From positions 32,736,356-32,800,355 of the forward strand of contig JAKGHH010000007.1 of the NCBI GenBank assembly GCA_022828595.1: a DNA stretch of 64,000 bases, given 5' to 3'. The notes beneath the pieces were generated by a model. That model saw only the letters and a list, made by a program, of their open reading frames with translations, was not told the origin of the DNA and made no database searches. The translations under genes and the position numbers were made by a program. The DNA comes from Nelumbo lutea. Its lineage: Eukaryota; Streptophyta; Magnoliopsida; Proteales; Nelumbonaceae. This document shows positions 1 through 9,859 of this stretch, piece after piece. The number at the start of each line of letters is the position of its first letter. Positions within the stretch are counted from its first letter, which is position 1.

Positions 1-640
1 ATCAAGTAAATACTTTGTGTTCATAGAATGGGTATTTTATATTGCCACAAAGACTGGGTCAGACCTATTTCAAATTTAACTCCATAGTAAAACTTAGATT
101 ACTTGACAATTTATTCAAATCAAAGCTCTCTAGCTCTCAAAAGGGAAAAAGAAATCACAATTTCACCATAAAATTAATAAACTAATCCAATTTGATACAC
201 AAATTTGACAACGAGGAGCTGATTAAGGGGCTATCCATATTCCACATATTGCCCATAAAGACAAGTTTGGCTGGCTGTACTTACACCACAACTTTAAGCA
301 ATTCTTTGATCATTCTAAATGTAGGGACCATCTATTCATTGATCAAAAAGCCAAAACCATGTCCAAAACCAGAAAACCCACAGAATACCTTGAGAGAGAG
401 AGAGAGAGAGAGAGAGGTAATCATCACTCATTTTGATCCCATATCATGGAGACAAGAGCAGCCCAACCACATGGGCCCATAAGGGAGGCATCCATCTAGA
501 CACTGATTGGTATCTAAAACCATGTTCTAAACCGCCCAGCCCACCGGATGTATTGAGAGAGGTAGAAGTCAGTAATGTCAGTCAGTCAGTCAGTCCCTGG
601 CCAAATCCCAGGCCAAGTAGACAAAGGCAGCTTAATTCGG
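1..640. other. Intergenic DNA, no gene seen
   Basis: No coding region with a recognisable family is visible. The stretch is AT-rich and holds a GA dinucleotide run at 392-416 and a short TCAG run near 579-592. Open frames here read as low-complexity sequence. Confidence 0.6.
392..416. repeat. GA microsatellite
   Basis: About twelve uninterrupted GA units. Confidence 0.95.
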
Positions 641-644
641 AATG

Positions 645-800
645 GGATCTGTTCCTCTTGGGCGCCTTACATGCACATTCATCATGCATTGGGAACATCT
701 TCTGTAAATAATAATTTATAAGTACGGGAGATATTCGAAATGCATGGTAGGATATGCGTGTGAGGTGTCCTATGTGAGGAGGAGGTCTGGTCTTGCCTAA
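645..800. repeat. Foldback element family A, copy 1
   Basis: A palindromic unit. The left arm holds TGCATTGGGAACATCTTC and the right arm answers with GGGAGATATTCGAAATGCA. The outer ends carry GGATCTGTTCCTC on the left and GAGGAGGTCTGG on the right. The same layout recurs many times between 0.6 and 8.1 kb and once near 24.4 kb. No coding capacity; a MITE-like foldback is inferred. Confidence 0.6.
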
Positions 801-865
801 TTCACATAGAAGATGCCTTCCCTTTTATAACTCTCCCACCCCAAGTCAAATCTAATACAGTTTTG

Positions 866-1028
866 AGACCAGATTGAGATCTGCTCCTCACACAGGGCGC
901 CTTACAATGACCTTATAGACATATTCTACCATGTTTTTCATAAATAATAACATATAAGTGCGGAAGATATTTCCAATGTACAGTGAAATGTACTTGTGAG
1001 ATCAGTGTGAGGAACAGATCTGGTCTCC
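866..1028. repeat. Foldback element family A, copy 2
   Basis: The outer inverted arms are GAGACCAGATTGAGATCTGC (left) and, read on the other strand, GAGACCAGATCTGTTCC (right). The inner arms repeat the family core in a degraded form. It lies about 70 bp from copy 1 in the same orientation. Confidence 0.6.
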
Positions 1029-1137
1029 AGTTTCCTACCTGTGATAATAAAAAATCCCTCATAGGCGTGTACTGTCATACATCTCTTGGCACATGTTTCC
1101 AATGTTCTTTGCTTTTCTAGGAATTGTTATCTGAGAG

Positions 1138-1152
1138 TGTGTGTGTGTGTGT
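1138..1152. repeat. GT microsatellite
   Basis: A short GT run in non-coding AT-rich DNA. Confidence 0.8.
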
Positions 1153-1626
1153 TTTCTTATAATAAATATATTTCTCTTGAATTGAATCTCTCAACCATGT
1201 ACTGATATAAGAAAACAATATTCCTGTTAACATGTAGATTTAAAAATTTTAAATATTTTTGAATACTTAAAATATTTAAAAACACATTTGAACTGACGTG
1301 GGTCTTACAAATTATAGATCATTAGATCCCAAATTCAAATTAAAAAGAGTTAAAAATTTCACGTGGATGGTTGATAGTTCTATTATGGGTTATAGTTACT
1401 ACTCTTGTAGACAAACAACTTTTCCTTATATTTAATTTACTTTTCTCAGAAAATGCCTAGAAAATGTGCTTAATTTTGTATTATACGTGGCCCCTACCAA
1501 ACCCTAAAATATGGTACCACGTGGTTAGGAATTTGAACTAAATGTGAAGCTAGCTATGACTTATGAGTAACATGGGTTGTATTGTGGTCATCGATATCCT
1601 CAACGTTATTAGTTATGACTTATGAG

Positions 1627-2033
1627 TAAGGGTGCCAATGGACCGGTTTTGGATCGGACCTTATCCAGTCCAAAATCAATTTGGATGGATTAGACGGACC
1701 AATAAGGCATATTGGATTGAATCAATTCGGTTTAAAATATTTATTAGATTGGACTGGACATGGTCTGTCTGTAACAAATTTATATTGGATTGGATTAGAT
1801 TAAGCCAATATTTGGTCTATTGATATAAGATAAGAATATATGTGTCAATGGATCGGGTTTGGGTTGAAACCAATCTAAATCAAAATAAATTTGAACATAT
1901 TGGATGGTCTAGACATTAAATTGGACCAATCCAAATTGGTCCAAAACATTCATTGGTTGGATTGGACTTAATCCATTTATAATGGACTGGATTGGATTGG
2001 ATTGGACCAAATCCAATCCAATTGACACCCCTA
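1627..2033. mobile_element. Non-autonomous hAT-like element (TAAGGGTG type)
   Basis: The ends are TAAGGGTGCCAAT and ATTGACACCCCTA, imperfect terminal inverted repeats. The 8 bases outside are CTTATGAG (1619-1626) and GTTATGAG (2034-2041), a 7/8 match as expected of a hAT target-site duplication. The interior is a dense array of the word ATTGGATTGGACC and its complement, with an internal second copy of the 5' end near 1842. A sister copy lies at 19316-19725. The open frame running through it is a composition artefact. Confidence 0.85.
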
Positions 2034-2389
2034 GTTATGAGCATGGCCAGCAATGTGTTGTGGTCAATAGACCCGGATTCCTACCAATGTGCCACATTGA
2101 AACAGGTATATATGTGGCAAGCAGAGGTCAAGATGTCTGTTTATAAAACTAATGAGATAGCTATTTGCATTCTCTTGTTTTATCCCTCAAAGCAATTACT
2201 TTTAATAAACTCAACAGTTTTTGGCCCAATGACAGTTTTAGGGTGAAATGGAATCAGATGCCTGGATGGTTATTGGGTCAACTGGTCTGACTATCAAGTC
2301 TGGTCTGGTTTTCAAGACCTTGATGTAAACTCTGGCTTACTTTTTTTTTTTTCATATATTTGACCTTGTCTTATTTGTTTGTAAAAAGT

Positions 2390-2830
2390 AAAATAGGAAG
2401 TAAAAATGGTGTGATCTTTATTTGGTAGTGAGGTAGGAAACAAGATGATGTGGTCACAAACTTTAATATTAGAGAGAATTGAGGTAGGAGGAAGGTGGTG
2501 CAAATTTTGTATTAGTTTTTGAGATGCAAAATTTACACTGCTAATGAATGCAAACGTGACAAAAAGTAAAAAATTTATAAGGTAGGAGTGCAAATCATAG
2601 TTACAAAAAAGAAAAAAAAAAAGATGCAAAATTGAACTTGGTTCAAAATGTGTATTTGATTCATATTTGCACTGCAACTGAATGCAGCCTAAGAAGTAAA
2701 ATGTAAAATGATGTGGTCCCCAATTTATATGAAGGAGAAATGAAGTGGGAGGAAGGTAATTTATTTGGGGGAGCAAGGTAGGAATGGGCCATTCCGATTC
2801 TAGACCCCTATTCCGCCCAACCAAACAGTT
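2390..2830. repeat. Dispersed repeat, unclassified
   Basis: Holds motifs such as GAATTGAGGTAGGAGGAAG and GATGATGTGGTC that reappear in reverse orientation at about 18480-18700. The long minus-strand open frame here lacks any recognisable domain and probably reflects repeat composition. Confidence 0.45.
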
Positions 2831-2876
2831 GGAATCAGAAGTAAATCAAAAAGGATATGGATCAAACTAGTAAGAC

Positions 2877-3066
2877 AATTTTAGCAACAATTACATTGAC
2901 CATTGTGATACATTGTCATTAGCAACAATTGATTGTAAATAAAAACTTTTAACCACACCACTATTGGCAACGACCAACCTGATTGTAACTAAAACCTTAT
3001 GAACCGTTTTTTTAGCATTTAGCAACAAAGTCGAGACTGTTGCTAAAAGACAATTTTCTTGTAGTG
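2877..3066 (-). mobile_element. CACTA (En/Spm) element terminus, truncated
   Basis: The right edge at 3054-3066, read on the minus strand, is CACTACAAGAAAA, the typical terminus of plant CACTA elements. Subterminal repeats of TTAGCAACAA follow inward, as is usual for the family. No partner terminus was found to the left, so this is a fragment. Confidence 0.7.
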
Positions 3067-3970
3067 CAATTTCTCTCTCTTTGTTTTGCTTCTCAATCTT
3101 CTCATAATTTGGTCTAGTCTTTCTTTTCGAAAAAAAAACCCATGACATAAATGAGATTGACATTAGTTATCTGATTTTTTTTTTTTTTTGGGGGGGGGGT
3201 GGTTGGGGTTCGAATGTGAATTGGTTTTCTTGTTGTGAGTTCCAAAAACAAATTAGAAAAAGATGGTTTGAAAACAAATTGGGTCTTAGAAAACATGTTT
3301 TTGGCTATATACATGTTTTTTTGTTTTCAAAACTGAAACAAAAAGTATGTTCTTGAATTTTTAGTTTAAAGAACATGTTTTCATCTGGTTATTTAATACT
3401 ATGTTTCATAAATTATATTTTTATACTATGGAATTTATTTTTGTTTTAAAAACCATAATTTTGATGGTTTAAAAAACATGTATTTATTATTTTTTGGGAA
3501 AAAACCATACTGATGGTAAGACCCAATACCATCTGATTTGACCAATCAATGACACCTTGTGGATTTTGATAAATACCACTGATTGGCTACAATTGTTATG
3601 ATATTGGTTGATTGTTTACAAGTTTTCGATATCATATCTTTTTGGTATCATAGTCAAACCCTATTTTATTTGGAAAAAAACAACTTACTTTTGCCTTTTA
3701 AAGTAAAAATACAATTCAAAAACATGTTTTTGTTTTTTTTTGCTGTTGTGACAATTTCAAAAACAAATGAAAACAAAAACATTCATATTATAAAACATTT
3801 GGGAACTGTAATTGCAATAGTCTAGTTTAAAAGTACAACCTCTATTGTCCACCTAGGAGAATGATCCTTTGTGTTAATGCATATTGGAATGACTAAGGAT
3901 ATTGCAATTACTGAGATGAAATTTTGTATTTATTATAAAGGAATGATATGAGAATGTGCCAACTGGCTGG
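3067..3970. other. Intergenic DNA, low complexity
   Basis: Contains a T-run joined to a G-run (about 3174-3200) and several AAAACATGTTTT palindromes (3290-3480, 3715-3740). No gene seen. Confidence 0.6.
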
Positions 3971-3974
3971 GGAC

Positions 3975-4332
3975 CTAGATTTGCTCTTCAAAGTGTGCCT
4001 CACACTAACTTCACAATGCTTTCAACCGTGCATTGAAAACATCTTCCATACTTGATTTTGTCATTCATGACAAGGTTTAAAGTATTGATACAATACATCC
4101 CGTATTAGATGTATCATATCGTATCTTTTGGTTTTTCATGCACCTAATTACAAGCATTTTGAGGAACTTAATTTTTGTTGAATAATATATAAAATATACA
4201 TAAAACTAAAAAAATAAAAGGTGCATGATGAACCATGATTCATGGGAAGATATTTTCTATGCAGGACAACAATGTATTGTGAGGTTGGTGTGAGACACAC
4301 TCTATGAGGAGCATATCCGAATTTGCTGGCTA
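3975..4332. repeat. Foldback element family A, copy 3, interrupted
   Basis: The left arm (GATTTGCTCTTCAAAG, then CGTGCATTGAAAACATCTTCC) and the right arm (GAAGATATTTTCTATGCAGG, then GAGGAGCATATCC) are separated by a 167-bp insertion at 4071-4237 with its own target duplication. Confidence 0.65.
4071..4237. mobile_element. Small hAT-like element nested in a foldback element
   Basis: The ends are CAAGGTTTAAAG and GATGAACCATG. The flanking 8-mers are ATTCATGA (4063-4070) and ATTCATGG (4238-4245), a 7/8 match. The 5' end resembles the element at 53625-53863. Confidence 0.75.
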
Positions 4333-4439
4333 GATGTAATAATGTTATTGGCTTGTTGAAGTGGAGACTTCGGCTTGAATTCAGCCTTCGCTAAGGTTAG
4401 GTTGTAGGTTTGGTAGTTCCATTCATTTAACCAAAAAAA

Positions 4440-4935
4440 GGGCTGACGTATTGGCTTTCTACCATGCGAATGGAGATTGTAACATTGGTTGGATTGCTCC
4501 TGACTTCAATGAGGAGATTCTTAGCTTTTTTCTCTCAGCTTATTGGGTGCTCTCCAATCAACGTTGCCAAAACTTGGACTACTTGGGAGGTGCATCAGTT
4601 TTCTAGGATGTTTGTGAACAAAACGATCATGAACTCATCATTGAAGGAAATTCAAAGTTAATCATTGATTGTGAGGACCGGATTTGTTCCTTACATTATA
4701 CCATCCTCACAACACTTACAGTCGTGCATTTGGAACATCTCATACTTATCTTCATGAGATGTTTCCAATGCAGGGCAGCAAGTGTTGTGAGGATTGAATC
4801 CAGATTTGTTAGTTGTGGCCCTGATGATCCTTGTTTGCATTCAATTATCGTTAATAATGCTTTTAAGCTATTTGTTTCTTCTAATTGTTGGGGAAAGGCT
4901 ACCCCCAGGTTTGTGTAGCCTTTGATTTCTTCCTT
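4440..4935 (+). pseudogene. LINE RNase H domain fragment 1
   Basis: A translated stretch reading ANGDCNIGWIAPDFNEEILS, and further on ELIIEGNSKLIID, resembles the C-terminal RNase H domain that plant L1-type LINEs carry. Frameshifts and stops break it. A foldback element sits inside it at 4671-4815. A diverged second copy lies at 6735-7215 in the duplicated segment. The family call rests on motif resemblance only. Confidence 0.5.
4671..4815. repeat. Foldback element family A, copy 4
   Basis: The arms are GGATTTGTTCCTTAC and CATCCTCACAACACTTAC on the left, answered by CAAGTGTTGTGAGGATTG on the right. The core is GTGCATTTGGAACATCTC against GAGATGTTTCCAATGCA. Confidence 0.65.
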
Positions 4936-4991
4936 CATTACCAAAAAAATGGCTGACATAGAATCTATATTTATATAGGTAATAAATAGGA

Positions 4992-5145
4992 GTTCAGGTC
5001 TGCTCTTCATAGAGCACTCCTCACACTCGACCTCACAGTATGTTCCAGTCGTGTATATCAAGAACATCTCTTGTTCTTGTTTTTTATTATTCATAGGAGA
5101 TGTTCCCAATACATGGTGGTTATGCATTTAGGGCTATTGCATTTC
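4992..5145. repeat. Foldback element family A, copy 5
   Basis: The core AAGAACATCTCTTGTTC pairs with AGGAGATGTTCCCAATAC. The left flank, including GGAGTTCAGGTCTGC, matches that of copy 9 at 7260, so the insertion predates the segmental duplication. Confidence 0.6.
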
Positions 5146-5394
5146 AAATAATGTTTCTTCCAACAGCGATTAGGGCTATTGCATTTCAAATAATGTGGTG
5201 CTTACCTAGCTTATTACATGGAAGCATGTTATAGATGGGGTGTGGTGTGTCTCTTTCATCCTAACTTATGACAAAATGGGCACACTATATATGTATTGGG
5301 TGTGGTGTGTCTCTTTCATCCTCAATCTCATCACCACACCTTGCCATGATACCAAACACCCACATGGTTTAAGTTCTTCCCTTCAAACAATCCG

Positions 5395-5585
5395 GTTTGT
5401 AGGCCAGGATCACCTACCAACAAAACACATTCCAACCCTCTCCCAACATAATCTCACAACACACATCTCATGCATGGTGGATTCCACTTTTATGGTGTGT
5501 CCCAGTTTCATAGTAAGATTTGCGGTGTTAAATCAAGATGGTAGAGGGTTGGAAGGTGTTTTATTGGTAGAAGATCTCAACTCCT
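5395..5585. mobile_element. Foldback MITE family B, copy 1
   Basis: Long inverted arms: CACCTACCAACAAAACACAT and CCAACCCTCTCCCAACAT on the left, complementary to the right part with GATGGTAGAGGGTTGGAAGG and TTGGTAGAAGATCTC. The paralogous site in copy 2 of the duplication (about 7980) lacks it, so it is a post-duplication insertion. A second copy is at 57743-57945. Confidence 0.7.
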
Positions 5586-5689
5586 GATTCGTACCCCTAA
5601 ATTAGTTACCTTGTCGTACTACAATTGACTGGCATAATATTGTCTCAAAACTATTACAAAAAAATGCTGCCAACATTGTCACAATAAGT

Positions 5690-5757
5690 CATTACAGTCG
5701 TACATTGGGAACATCTCCCTATAAAGATGTTCCCCATGTACGACTACAGTGACCTAT
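5690..5757. repeat. Foldback element family A, short core copy
   Basis: A near-perfect hairpin: AGTCGTACATTGGGAACATC against GATGTTCCCCATGTACGACT with a short spacer. The diverged paralogue is at 8080-8125. Confidence 0.7.
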
Positions 5758-5998
5758 TGGGAGCATTCTGTTGGTAGCAGATTCTTATTCCTAAAAAATA
5801 TGTCTCATTTAATGTAATATGTGTGGGGTCTCTATTTGTTACCATTATAATGTTTTGTGTTGATCAATACAAATTGAAATACAATTTTATTTAAGAATGC
5901 TTTCCTATTAAACATGAATACCTTAAAAATGCATTTGCACAAGGTTGGTTATAGAAATGTCATTATTTTAGTTTGTCTAACTGGAGGAATTGGCATAT

Positions 5999-6505
5999 GT
6001 GGTGTGTATATCTCTTACCAATTTCTATTGTGATGATGCATGGATTCACGTACTTCCCTACGAGAGGACAGCTCGAACAAAACATTATGAGGTTGGTATG
6101 TCAATCTACAAGAGTGAAAGAAATTAGAGTGTCCAGGGGTTTAGATCCGGACTGAGCACTCTGATGCTTAAATCAGTTGAGCTAGTTGAAAATAGAGAAC
6201 AAGAAAATGAGATATGGTTTGCATTAGTTGTGTGTACCTTTGTGAAGGAGAGCCAGTCCTTTATATAGGCATCTGGGTTTGAGTTCCGTGTTCGAGATAT
6301 TCGGGGACATTGGACCTTACTGGTTCATTATCTTTGGGGCACGTTCTTCCCATATTGGCAGTGAACGCTATCCGGTCTCTCCAAATTATACGGGGTACAG
6401 GTTCTGTGCTAGGTGGGTGACATGGTGTACCGCTCGACTCGAAACCGATAGGTACGTTACCCTGGGCAAAGTCAATCTGCCATGCAGGTCGTTAGATCGA
6501 TGGGT
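5999..6505. other. Spacer between duplication copies
   Basis: No gene is supported. It includes a phrase around 6150-6260 (ACTCTGATGCTTAAATCAG, then a TTTATATAGGC box) that looks like a fragment of a dispersed element, but I could not classify it. Confidence 0.4.
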
Positions 6506-6627
6506 TGGAGTGGAGACTTGGAATTGAATTCAGCCTTCATTAGGGTTAGATTGTAGATTTGGTTTTGGGGCCACTGTCCCATCATGTAGCCATTCATTTA
6601 ACCAAAACCACTATTTACATCTGCACC

Positions 6628-6740
6628 CAACAAGCAATACATTGCAACTGTGTATTAAGAACATCTCCCAATGATAAGTACGGGAAACATTCCCAATGAA
6701 CATTAAGATGTGCATGTGGGGCACAGATGTAAACTCCCAA
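6628..6740. repeat. Foldback element family A, copy 7
   Basis: GTGTATTAAGAACATCTCCC pairs with GGGAAACATTCCCAATGAAC. Confidence 0.55.
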
Positions 6741-7215
6741 AAAAAAGGACTAACGTGTTGGCTTTCTATCGTGTGAATGGAGATTATACCATTGGTTGAA
6801 TTGGTCTTAACTTCAATGGGGAGATTCTTAGCCTTTTTTCTCCGTTTATTGGGAAGTGCATCAGTTTTTAGGGATGTTTGTAATCAAGACAGTCATCAAC
6901 TAATCATTAAGGCAATTCAAAGGATTCGGTCCTCACAAAATTTATTCTTACACCATCCTTACAACACTTACAGGCGTGCAATTGAAACATCTAGTACTTA
7001 TCTTTTAATCATTCATGAGATGCTCCCAATGGAGGGCTGCAAGTGTTGTGAGGACGGTGTAAGACTGAATCCAAATTTGTTAATCGTGGCCATGATAATC
7101 CTTATTTGCATTCAATTGTTGTTAATAGTGATTTAAGCTATTTGTTTTTTTTTATTGTTGGGGAAAGAATACTCCCAGGTTTGTAGATAGCCTTTCATTT
7201 CTTCCATTATAACCA
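6735..7215 (+). pseudogene. LINE RNase H domain fragment 2
   Basis: The paralogue of the fragment at 4440-4935, with the same phrase order (GTGTTGGCTTTCTATCGTG, then AATGGAGATTATACCATTGG). It is interrupted by a foldback element at 6925-7080 at the same place as in copy 1, and is broken by frameshifts. Confidence 0.45.
6925..7080. repeat. Foldback element family A, copy 8
   Basis: The arms CCTTACAACACTTACAGG and CTGCAAGTGTTGTGAGGACG flank the core. It is the orthologue, within the duplication, of the copy at 4671-4815. Confidence 0.6.
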
Positions 7216-7259
7216 AAAAAATGGTTGACCTAGAATCTGCATTTATATAGGTACTATAT

Positions 7260-7445
7260 AGGAGTACGGATCTTCTCCTTGTAGAGCGCTCCTCACACCC
7301 ACTTCACAACGTGTTCCAGCCGTGTATATTGGGAATGTCTCCCATACATGTTTGTTATTATTCATGGGAGATGTTTCCAATACACAGTAGGATGTGGCTA
7401 TAAGATTGGTGTGAGGAGTGCTTTGTTAGGAGCAGATCCTTGGTC
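7260..7445. repeat. Foldback element family A, best-preserved copy
   Basis: The left arm GGATCTTCTCCTTGTAGAGC then GCTCCTCACACC matches the reverse complement of the right arm (GGTGTGAGGAGTGC then TTAGGAGCAGATCC). The inner core is GGGAATGTCTCCCATACATG against CATGGGAGATGTTTCC. Total length is about 180 bp with no coding potential. Confidence 0.75.
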
Positions 7446-8079
7446 TGGTTGGGTCAAGTTTATGTTAAATTTTGAATGGGCCCTGACCTTAAGAGTTAAC
7501 GTTAAAGCCCACAGAACGTACCCCACAGGTGCCCCACATGCACATCTCAGCATGCACTAGGAACATCTCATGTACTTTGTGGGGTGCCGATGTAAATTTT
7601 GACCTTAATCTCTGAGCTCGATATAGGGAATGTTTGGCATGGAGGTTATGTTATTGTGTTTGGACTCCACATCAGTAGAAATATCAAGTAAATGTTTCCT
7701 CCAACGGCTATTGTGGCTGTTGCATTTCAAATTATGTGGCACTTGCCTAGCTTATTACATGGCAAGAGGCTATAGATGCCATCCAAGTCAAAATTAAGTT
7801 TTGCTAATAGGTCTAGTCAGCAATTCAATGTTCATCCATACCAAATGTGTTTTAGGACAAAATGGGCACAATATGCATAGGGTATGGTGTGCCTCTTTCA
7901 TCATCAATCTCATCACCACACCTTGCCATGATACCAAACACCCACATAGTTGAAGTTTTTCCCTTCAGACAATCCGATTTGCACCCCTAAATTAGTTACC
8001 TTGTCATACTACAATTGACCGGCAAGCTTTTGTCTCAAAACTATTACCAACAATTGCTGCCAACGCTGTCCCAGTAAGT

Positions 8080-8125
8080 CATTATAGTCGTAGATGTTCC
8101 CCATGTGCTGCTGCAGTGACCTGTT
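8080..8125. repeat. Foldback element family A, decayed core
   Basis: AGTCGTAGATGTTCCCCATG remains; the left arm seen in the paralogue at 5690 is lost. Confidence 0.5.
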
Positions 8126-8150
8126 GGAAGTATTCTGTTGGTAGCAAAGT

Positions 8151-9336
8151 TGGAATATATTTTTTTTGGGTCCATCATGTGGTAACTAGTGTAGGGGCCC
8201 ACTAATTCTTCAACCCAAGAAATAGGTACTCCACCAACCCATCAATAAATGAATGGGATTCCTAAATCGGCATATTACATGAGATGAAATCCCATCAAGA
8301 TTAATTAACAAATTAGTCAGCCCAGTGGGGCCCAATTAAATGGCAATCACACTTAAGGTTTCATAGAAAAGGAAACATGGTGGGCTAATAAATATGAAAA
8401 AGTAGCCTAATCGGATTGATAAAATCTTTGAGGCCAACTCTTGCCATGTGGCCTATTCAACAAGCCTCACCAATCAATCTTGATTGGGATAAAACCCAAA
8501 ATTGGTGGAGAGAATCCTATTTAAAAAGAAAACCACAGAAGAAGGCTTGATTGATCAGCCAAAGTTGGGAAGTCAAGTTCGGTTAAATAAATTGAGAATT
8601 GCATGAACCCAACCCCTTTTCCCAAGTGGCGTTTGTCTTTAAATAGGAGGGGGACAAATCCAACCCATTTCTTAATTAGCCTTTAAACAGGATCATAAAT
8701 TGATCATTAAAGTATTAAACCATCAATCTTGTGGGTTCCCCTAAATTAAATGCTTGATTTCCAATAATATCTGAATGAAGAATTGGACAGACTCTTTCAC
8801 TATAAATGGGGATGGGGGGTTTTCTTCTATGGACGGTTTTTCTCCCCCTCGGTTCCCCTTTCAACTGCCCAATAATTACTCTCCATTACTTCCGTTGTTT
8901 TTGACAATGAAGAAGAAGAAACGGGCCGCACCAAGATCAAGGGAAGAAAAATCAAAATTTCAGCTCCTCAACCATTAAAGCTTCGAAACCGTTATAGTTC
9001 TGTACAACTTCAGTGAAAGAATTTCGTCCTTTGAGTTGCTGCAACCAAAAGATCCATCAAATTACTACAAAAAAAAAAAAGAAAGAAAATTTCCTATTTT
9101 GTGCATGTACAATTTATCGTTCAAGTTCTTTCTACAAGTTATCAAGATTTTCGGATCGTGTTCGTGACAAGCTACAAGTACAAGTTTGGGTTGTATTCGT
9201 GACAAAGAGAATCATAGGATTTTCTTTGCAAAAAAGAGAGTTTGTATCCCACTTACATTTCTGTAAAAAAATTAAATTTCTTTGATTTTGTCCACATTTT
9301 TTTTGCTCCAAATTTAACATGAAATTTGTATTGACA
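8151..9336 (+). repeat. 5' LTR of the gag-only element
   Basis: Homologous along its length to 12881-14049, with scattered substitutions and small indels. It includes a candidate TATA-like CACTATAAATGG near 8798 (CACTATAAAAGG in the 3' copy near 13532). The end is placed at TTGACA by comparison with the 3' LTR end ATATCA; the exact base is uncertain. Confidence 0.8.
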
Positions 9337-9600
9337 AATTTTTTGTACGCCCGGTGGAACTTTTCTTTCCTCTCATCTCTCAAGTCAATACGTCAAGTTT
9401 GTTTTTGCAAGCGGTTTGGACACATGGATCCAAAGAAACCGTTTAAAGTTTTGTCGGAAACAATAAAATGCCACATACAATTCAAGCTCGTCCAACTCAA
9501 GTGCATTTTTAGCCTCCAACTATGAGAGACCAACCACTCGCCTTATGACAAGGTCTGGGGATTTACAACTGGTTGCACCTCTCGCCTTCTATGGAACTCA
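9337..9600 (+). promoter_or_regulatory. Primer-binding/leader region of the gag-only element
   Basis: AATTTTTTGTACGCCCGGTG directly follows the LTR and resembles the conserved post-LTR sequence of plant gypsy elements. The tRNA primer was not determined. Confidence 0.45.
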
Positions 9601-9859
9601 AGGGGTCCCTTCAAAAGTCCGAAATGCCAAAGAGGGACATTGAAGGTTGCCGACGGGAAAGGATGCTAATACGAAGTGGGTAGCCCCAACAAAAGAGTTC
9701 ATCATGACAAATCCACTAAAGCATCCAAGTAGAGGAATGCCCATATTGGATGCAGAATCAAGTACCGGCTCAAGGTCTGGCTCCCATCCCAACTCTCTTA
9801 AGACTAGAGGGTCTAATTACATGCATACTTGCTCCTACACTTTAGTAGCACCCGTCATG

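Larger units (their letters stand above)
4358..5998. repeat. Segmental duplication, copy 1
   Basis: Matches 6506-8150 and then 14050-14217 in the same order and orientation. Shared anchors include a LINE RNase H fragment, two foldback elements, CACCACACCTTGCCATGATA, GTACCCCTAAATTAGTTACC and ACCTTAAAAATGCATTTGCA. Copy 1 lacks the large LTR element of copy 2. It carries its own extra MITE at 5395-5585. Confidence 0.8.
6506..8150. repeat. Segmental duplication, copy 2, left part
   Basis: Parallels 4358-5780 in order. It differs by extra foldback DNA at 6628-6740 and extra sequence at about 7445-7680, and lacks the MITE of copy 1. Its continuation is at 14050-14217, beyond the LTR retrotransposon. 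Confidence 0.8.

Noticed and set aside
2312..2824. 170-codon minus-strand open frame as a gene
   Set aside because: It lies in a dispersed repeat also found inverted at 18480-18700, and its peptide shows no domain.
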